Shown here in pieces: positions 60,243 through 64,000 of a stretch of 64,000 nucleotides of DNA; positions within the stretch are counted from its first letter, which is position 1, and the number at the start of each line of letters is the position of its first letter. Made by a program: the position numbers and the translations under genes. The stretch spans positions 1 through 64,000 of the forward strand of contig JBFWRK010000008.1 of the NCBI GenBank assembly GCA_050248955.1. Reading direction: 5' to 3'. The DNA comes from JBFWRK01 sp050248955 (GTDB lineage Bacteria > Actinomycetota > Acidimicrobiia > Acidimicrobiales > Ilumatobacteraceae). The notes beneath the pieces were generated by a model, which did no database searches, had not been told where the DNA came from, and saw nothing but the letters and a program-made list of their open reading frames with translations.

Positions 60243-61040
60243 CCCTCCGCCCGCCGACCGCCGACCGACCGCCGGCGCCCGGCCGCCGCCAGGTCGACCG
60301 GCCGATCGACCCGCAGCTCGGCGCCCGGGGTGAAATGCGCTCCTTCGTTGCGCGGAACTGCTGGTGACTATGGAGCCCCAGCCGGACTCCGCCCCCTCCG
60401 GCGAGCAGTGAGGGACAAACGGGGGCGCAGCGGTCGCGTCCCCATTTCATGCCTGCCCGGTGGCCACCCCGGCCATCGCGACTTTGTGGCGCATGTTCGG
60501 CCGGACCCGACGCCGGGGTTCCCGGGTTCGGCCCGGACCCGGCCGCCGGCCGAACAGGCCGATGCCCGCATGGCTGGGCCGGTCACTCGCGTGCGGGAAC
60601 CGACGACGTCAGCGACGCTCGTCCGTGTCAGCGATTCTTCACGCTGCAACGGATTCGCTGACAACAACCAGGGATGCTGACCCGGGCCGAGTGTGCTGGT
60701 GCGAAGCCGTCATCGGGTCGACGAGACCCAGCGACGCCCGCTTCTCTGCTCATCCGAGTCACCAGCCCCGGTCTGTGATCCGTCGAGGACGTGGGATGTC
60801 CGGACGGGAGCGGAGAACCGGTGCGGGGTCGTCGGCGAGCAGAGAACCCGGGGATGGTGGGACTGGGCCGCGCGCCTGGCCCGCAGGCGCCTTTGTGGCG
60901 GCTGGTGTGCGGTTCGGCGATGCCCTGGCGCCACAAAGGCGGCACCGAGCGGGTCGTGCGGCGGCGGGTGAGCGGCTTGCGTGGCGGGTGAGCGGCGTGC
61001 TCGGTGGCTGACTCGTTCCGTGGGTGACGGGGCCGGAGGG
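60243..61040. other. Gene-free convergent spacer with several inverted repeats
   Basis: No convincing gene lies in these 798 bases between the phosphoesterase and topA. Inverted repeats are TTCGGCCGG/CCGGCCGAA (60496-60504 and 60546-60554), TGTCAGCGA/TCGCTGACA (60626-60634 and 60655-60663), TTCTCTGCTC/GAGCAGAGAA (60742-60751 and 60837-60846) and CGCCTTTGTGGCG/CGCCACAAAGGCG (60888-60900 and 60929-60941). Frames of about 100 codons on both strands look like chance. Confidence 0.7.
60888..60941 (-). terminator. Possible topA terminator
   Basis: The 13-base arms CGCCTTTGTGGCG and CGCCACAAAGGCG are separated by 28 bases and lie 100-153 bases beyond the topA stop codon. The loop is long for an intrinsic terminator, so this is tentative. 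Confidence 0.4.
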
Positions 61041-63698
61041 CTACGTGGCGGCCGGCTTCTTCGCAGGGGCCTTCTTGGCGCCGGCCTTCTTCTTCGGGGC
61101 AGCCTTCTTGGCGGCGGCCTTCTTCGTGCCGACTGCCTTCTTCCCCGCCACTCCGCCCTTCTCGATCAGCTGCTCGCGCCGGATCGCGAGCAGCTCGTGG
61201 GCACGTTCGTCGCTCATCGCTTCGAGTCGGTCGCCACGGGTCAGCGACGCGTTCGTCTCGCCGTCGGTGACGTACACGCCGAACCGGCCGTCCTTCGCGA
61301 CGACGGGCTTCCCGCTCACGGGATCGGTGCCGAACTCGCGCAGCGGCGGCTTCGGCGCGGCGCCACCTCGACCACGGAACTGCCGGGGCTGGGCGAGCGC
61401 GGCGAGCGCTTCGTCGAGCGTGATCGTGAGGAGCTGCTCCTCGGTGCCGATCGACCGCGACTCCTTGCCCTTCGAGACGTACGGGCCGTACCGCCCGTTC
61501 TGGGCGATGATCTCGACGCCGTCGGCGGGATCGACGCCGATGACGCGCGGCAGCGCCAACAGCTCGGCGGCCTGCTCGACCGTCATCTGCTCCAATGTCA
61601 TCGTCTTGAACAGGCTCGACATCTTCGGCTTGTCGTAGCCGGGTGGCGGCGCGTCGGGCTCGCCCCACTGGACATACGGTCCATATCGGCCGTTCTTGGC
61701 GAACACCGGATACCCCTCGAGCATCCCGATCGGCTCGTCGCTCCGGGGCGCGCTCAGCAGCTCCATCGCCTTCGACAGCGTGAGCTCGTCGGGCGCGAGG
61801 TCGTCGGGCACGCTGGCGGTGTCGTCGCCGCGCTTCACGTACGGCCCGTACTTGCCGGGCTTCACGACCACGAGCAGCCCTTCGGCGTCGAGCCCGAGCG
61901 GGAACGTGTTGATCTCGGCAGCGTCGATCTCGTCGAGGTTCTCCTCGACGAGCCGCTTCAGTCCCGGCAGCGTCTCGTCGTCCTCGGTGCCGAAGTAGAA
62001 CTGCTGCAGCCACTGCTCCTTGGGCACCTCGTTGCGGGCGATCGCGTCGAGGTCGTCCTCCAGGCGCGCCGTGAACGCGTAGTCGACGAGCTCGTCGAAG
62101 TGCTTCTCCATCAGACTCACGACCGCGAACGCAGTCCAGGTCGGCACGAGCGCCTGGCCCTTCTTCCAGACGTACCCGCGGTCCTGGATCGTCTGGATGA
62201 TGTTCGCCCACGTCGACGGCCGGCCGATGCCGAGATCCTCGAGCCGCTTGATGAGTGACGCCTCCGTGAACCGAGCCGGCGGTGAGGTGGCGTGACCGTT
62301 CGGTGTGAGCGACTCGACGGGCACGATGTCGCCGACGGCGAGCGCGGGCAGCAGCGCCTCGGCCTCTTCGGGGCTGGCCTCCCCCTCGTCGGTGGACTCG
62401 ACGTAGACCTGGCGGTAGCCCTGGAACGTGATCGTGGTGCCGGCTGCCGCGAACTCGCAGTCGGCGCCGTCCGCCGGCGCACCAGCGGTGGCGGCGAGTC
62501 GCACCGAGACGGTGGTGCCGTTGGCATCGGCCATCTGCGACGCGAGCGTTCGCTGCCAGACGAGGCGGTACAGCGAGAGCTCCTGACCGTTGAGCTCGTT
62601 CGTGAGCTGTTCCGGCGGGCGCAGCGGCGTCGTCGGACGGATCGCCTCGTGGGCCTCCTGCGCGTTCTTCACCTTGGTCGTGAACTGCCGCGGCGCGCTC
62701 GACAGGAACCGCTCGCCGTAGGTCCTCTTCACGGCGGTGCGTACCGCGCCGAGCGCTTCCTCCGACAGCTGCACGTTGTCGGTACGCATGTAGCTGATGT
62801 AGCCCCGCTCGTACAGACCCTGCGCGACGCGCATCACCTGCGCCGCCGAGAGCCGGAGCTTGCGCCCACCCTCCTGCTGCAGCGTCGAAGTCATGAACGG
62901 CGCCTTCGGCGACGAGCGGTACGGCTTCTGCTCGACCGACCGGACCGTGAACGTCGAGGTGCCGAGGCCTTCGGCGAGCGCGTTGGCGCGGGCTTCGTCG
63001 ACGACGAGCACGCCACGTTTCGGCTGACCCGTCGATTCGAAGTCCTTGCCCGTTGCGACCTTCGTGGCGTCGACGGAGACGAGAGCTGCGGTGAACGACG
63101 GCGCCGTGCCCGTCACCAACTCGATGTCCCAGTATCCGGCGGAGACGAACGCGATCCGCTCGCGTTCGCGCTCGACGACGAGCCGGATCGACGGGCTCTG
63201 CACCCGTCCGGCGGACAGACCGCGGTTGACGCGCCGCCACAACACCGGCGAGACCTCGTAGCCGTACAGGCGGTCGAGGATGCGCCGCGTCTCGGCGGCA
63301 TCGACGAGGCCGTAGTCGATGCCACGTGGGTTGGCGACTGCGTGGTCGATGGCGGACTTCGTGATCTCGTGGAACACCATCCGCTTGACGGGCACCTTGG
63401 GCTTCAGCTGCTCGAGGAGGTGCCACGAGATCGCTTCGCCCTCGCGGTCCTCGTCCGTTGCGAGATAGAGCTCGCTCGCGTCCTTGAGCGCTGCTCTGAG
63501 ATCGCGGACGACCTCCTTGCCGCGGATGGTCAGCTCGTAGGTCGGCTTGAAGCCGTTGTCGACATCGACCGCGAGACCCCTCGACGGAAGGTCTGCGACG
63601 TGCCCCACCGAGGCGCGCACGTCATACGTGTCGCCGAGGAACTTCGAGATGGTTTTCGCCTTGGCGGGCGATTCGACGATGACGAGGGGTCTGGGCAT
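61041..63698 (-). CDS. topA: DNA topoisomerase I
   Basis: The Toprim domain begins LVIVESPAKAKTISKFLG and contains ATDEDREGEAISWHL. The catalytic Tyr is in GYISYMRTDN, and GRPSTWANIIQTIQDRGYV follows. The C-terminus has four or more of the short repeats (KYGPYVKRG, RYGPYVQWG, RYGPYVSKG, RFGVYVTDG) that replace zinc fingers in actinobacterial TopA, and a Lys-Ala tail important for processivity in mycobacteria. Length 885 is normal. It relaxes negative supercoils and is essential. The start is the ATG at 63698; the upstream CATAGT may be its -10. Confidence 0.95.
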   Translation of the reverse strand: MPRPLVIVESPAKAKTISKFLGDTYDVRASVGHVADLPSRGLAVDVDNGFKPTYELTIRGKEVVRDLRAALKDASELYLATDEDREGEAISWHLLEQLKPKVPVKRMVFHEITKSAIDHAVANPRGIDYGLVDAAETRRILDRLYGYEVSPVLWRRVNRGLSAGRVQSPSIRLVVERERERIAFVSAGYWDIELVTGTAPSFTAALVSVDATKVATGKDFESTGQPKRGVLVVDEARANALAEGLGTSTFTVRSVEQKPYRSSPKAPFMTSTLQQEGGRKLRLSAAQVMRVAQGLYERGYISYMRTDNVQLSEEALGAVRTAVKRTYGERFLSSAPRQFTTKVKNAQEAHEAIRPTTPLRPPEQLTNELNGQELSLYRLVWQRTLASQMADANGTTVSVRLAATAGAPADGADCEFAAAGTTITFQGYRQVYVESTDEGEASPEEAEALLPALAVGDIVPVESLTPNGHATSPPARFTEASLIKRLEDLGIGRPSTWANIIQTIQDRGYVWKKGQALVPTWTAFAVVSLMEKHFDELVDYAFTARLEDDLDAIARNEVPKEQWLQQFYFGTEDDETLPGLKRLVEENLDEIDAAEINTFPLGLDAEGLLVVVKPGKYGPYVKRGDDTASVPDDLAPDELTLSKAMELLSAPRSDEPIGMLEGYPVFAKNGRYGPYVQWGEPDAPPPGYDKPKMSSLFKTMTLEQMTVEQAAELLALPRVIGVDPADGVEIIAQNGRYGPYVSKGKESRSIGTEEQLLTITLDEALAALAQPRQFRGRGGAAPKPPLREFGTDPVSGKPVVAKDGRFGVYVTDGETNASLTRGDRLEAMSDERAHELLAIRREQLIEKGGVAGKKAVGTKKAAAKKAAPKKKAGAKKAPAKKPAAT

Positions 63699-63940
63699 GG
63701 CGAGTACGGACTATGCCCCAGGAATCCACGATGTCAAGGCAGCTCGCCGTGGGGAGGGGGTCGCGGAGGCTCGTCGACGTCGGTGCGACGGAGCATCCGC
63801 GTGTGTCAGCTCCTCCTCCAGGAGGGCGGCTCGTTCGGCGTCGAGGGCCTGGTGGCGGCCCTCGGCGGTGATGGCACAGCCAGGGTGCCGACCGTCATCG
63901 CTCGCTCTGCACGTGCCAGCTGTCGTACGGTCGTTCGCCG
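63699..63940. other. Spacer between topA and rsgA
   Basis: This 242-base divergent gap holds the promoters of topA and the next gene. A TACGGT hexamer at 63926-63931 lies nine bases before the ATG at 63941. A short minus-strand frame crosses the gap (63711-63962) and contains a helical-looking AEGRHQALDAERAALLEE segment, but it overlaps the start of rsgA and has no start support. Confidence 0.5.
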
Positions 63941-64000
63941 ATGCACGACGAGTTGGTCCCACTCGGCTGGGACGACGCCCTGGAAGCTGCGTGGGTGTCG
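63941..64000 (+). CDS. rsgA: Start of a probable ribosome small-subunit GTPase A gene (partial)
   Basis: Twenty codons are available: the ATG at 63941 opens HDELVPLGWDDALEAAW, and a LGWDD-type segment near the N-terminus is typical of RsgA (YjeQ), which checks 30S subunit maturation. The gene continues past the window edge. The call rests on these few residues only. Confidence 0.5.
   Translation, partial: MHDELVPLGWDDALEAAWVS

Noticed and set aside
60330..60680. Small genes of about 100 codons on either strand in the gap before topA
   Set aside because: Composition is Arg/Pro/Gly-rich, no ribosome-binding site or -10 spacing supports the starts, and both strands are equally open.
63711..63962. 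83-codon minus-strand gene
   Set aside because: A helical segment looks protein-like, but the frame overlaps the rsgA start and topA promoter and has no start support.

Overview
The window is a GC-rich (about 70% by eye) chromosomal segment with high coding density, GTG starts, many 1-4 base ATGA/GTGA/TGATG gene overlaps and many genes that appear to lack a 5' leader. With a UvrD-type helicase ending in an HRDC domain, a DUF1918 protein, an SNF2/SWIM gene pair and topA close to tmk-holB, this points to a high-GC actinomycete, perhaps Acidimicrobiia. The lineage is an inference. No transposase, integrase, phage gene, CRISPR array or rRNA gene was seen. There is one tRNA gene.

Layout. 0-5.5 kb: a TIR-membrane-beta-propeller protein, a lipoprotein and a membrane-embedded patatin/cPLA2-type lipase, followed by an array of 29-base repeats. 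5.9-13.6 kb: a UvrD2-like helicase with an unfamiliar N-terminal region, a YczE-type membrane protein and a SWIM/SNF2 operon. 13.6-33.7 kb: a catabolic region with a flavin amine oxidase and a Rieske oxygenase of the glycine-betaine demethylase type, a CocE hydrolase, an HSL esterase, a five-gene peptide ABC transporter, an amidase, a trimethyllysine/butyrobetaine-type dioxygenase, a PYROXD2-like oxidoreductase, an S9 peptidase, an HDAC-like deacylase and a DmpA-type aminopeptidase. Read together, these genes suggest uptake and breakdown of N-methylated or N-acylated peptides and amines.

33.7-37 kb: a PspC membrane protein divergent from a PspC-fused histidine kinase and a NarL-type regulator, over an intergenic region rich in inverted repeats. 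37-42 kb: a formate/nitrite channel, a baeRF protein, DUF1918, a CBS pair and PEP synthase, a set reminiscent of mycobacterial dormancy genes. 42-50.6 kb: MtfA peptidase, a Kv-beta-like aldo/keto reductase, two MFS exporters, a secreted SGNH hydrolase, a luciferase-like monooxygenase, a methyltransferase and an HTH regulator with a clear operator. 50.7-56.8 kb: the pxpABC 5-oxoprolinase operon and a PadR-controlled MacB/FtsX-type ABC exporter. 56.8-64 kb: tRNA-Thr(CGT), a DUF1295 protein, holB-tmk, a small phosphoesterase, an 0.8 kb gene-free gap, topA and the first codons of a probable rsgA.

Two patterns run across the window. A TAnnnT hexamer sits 6-9 bases before the start codon of many genes, which implies leaderless transcription. 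A small palindromic element built on TTCTCTGCTCACCG recurs in four intergenic regions, three of them between convergent genes.
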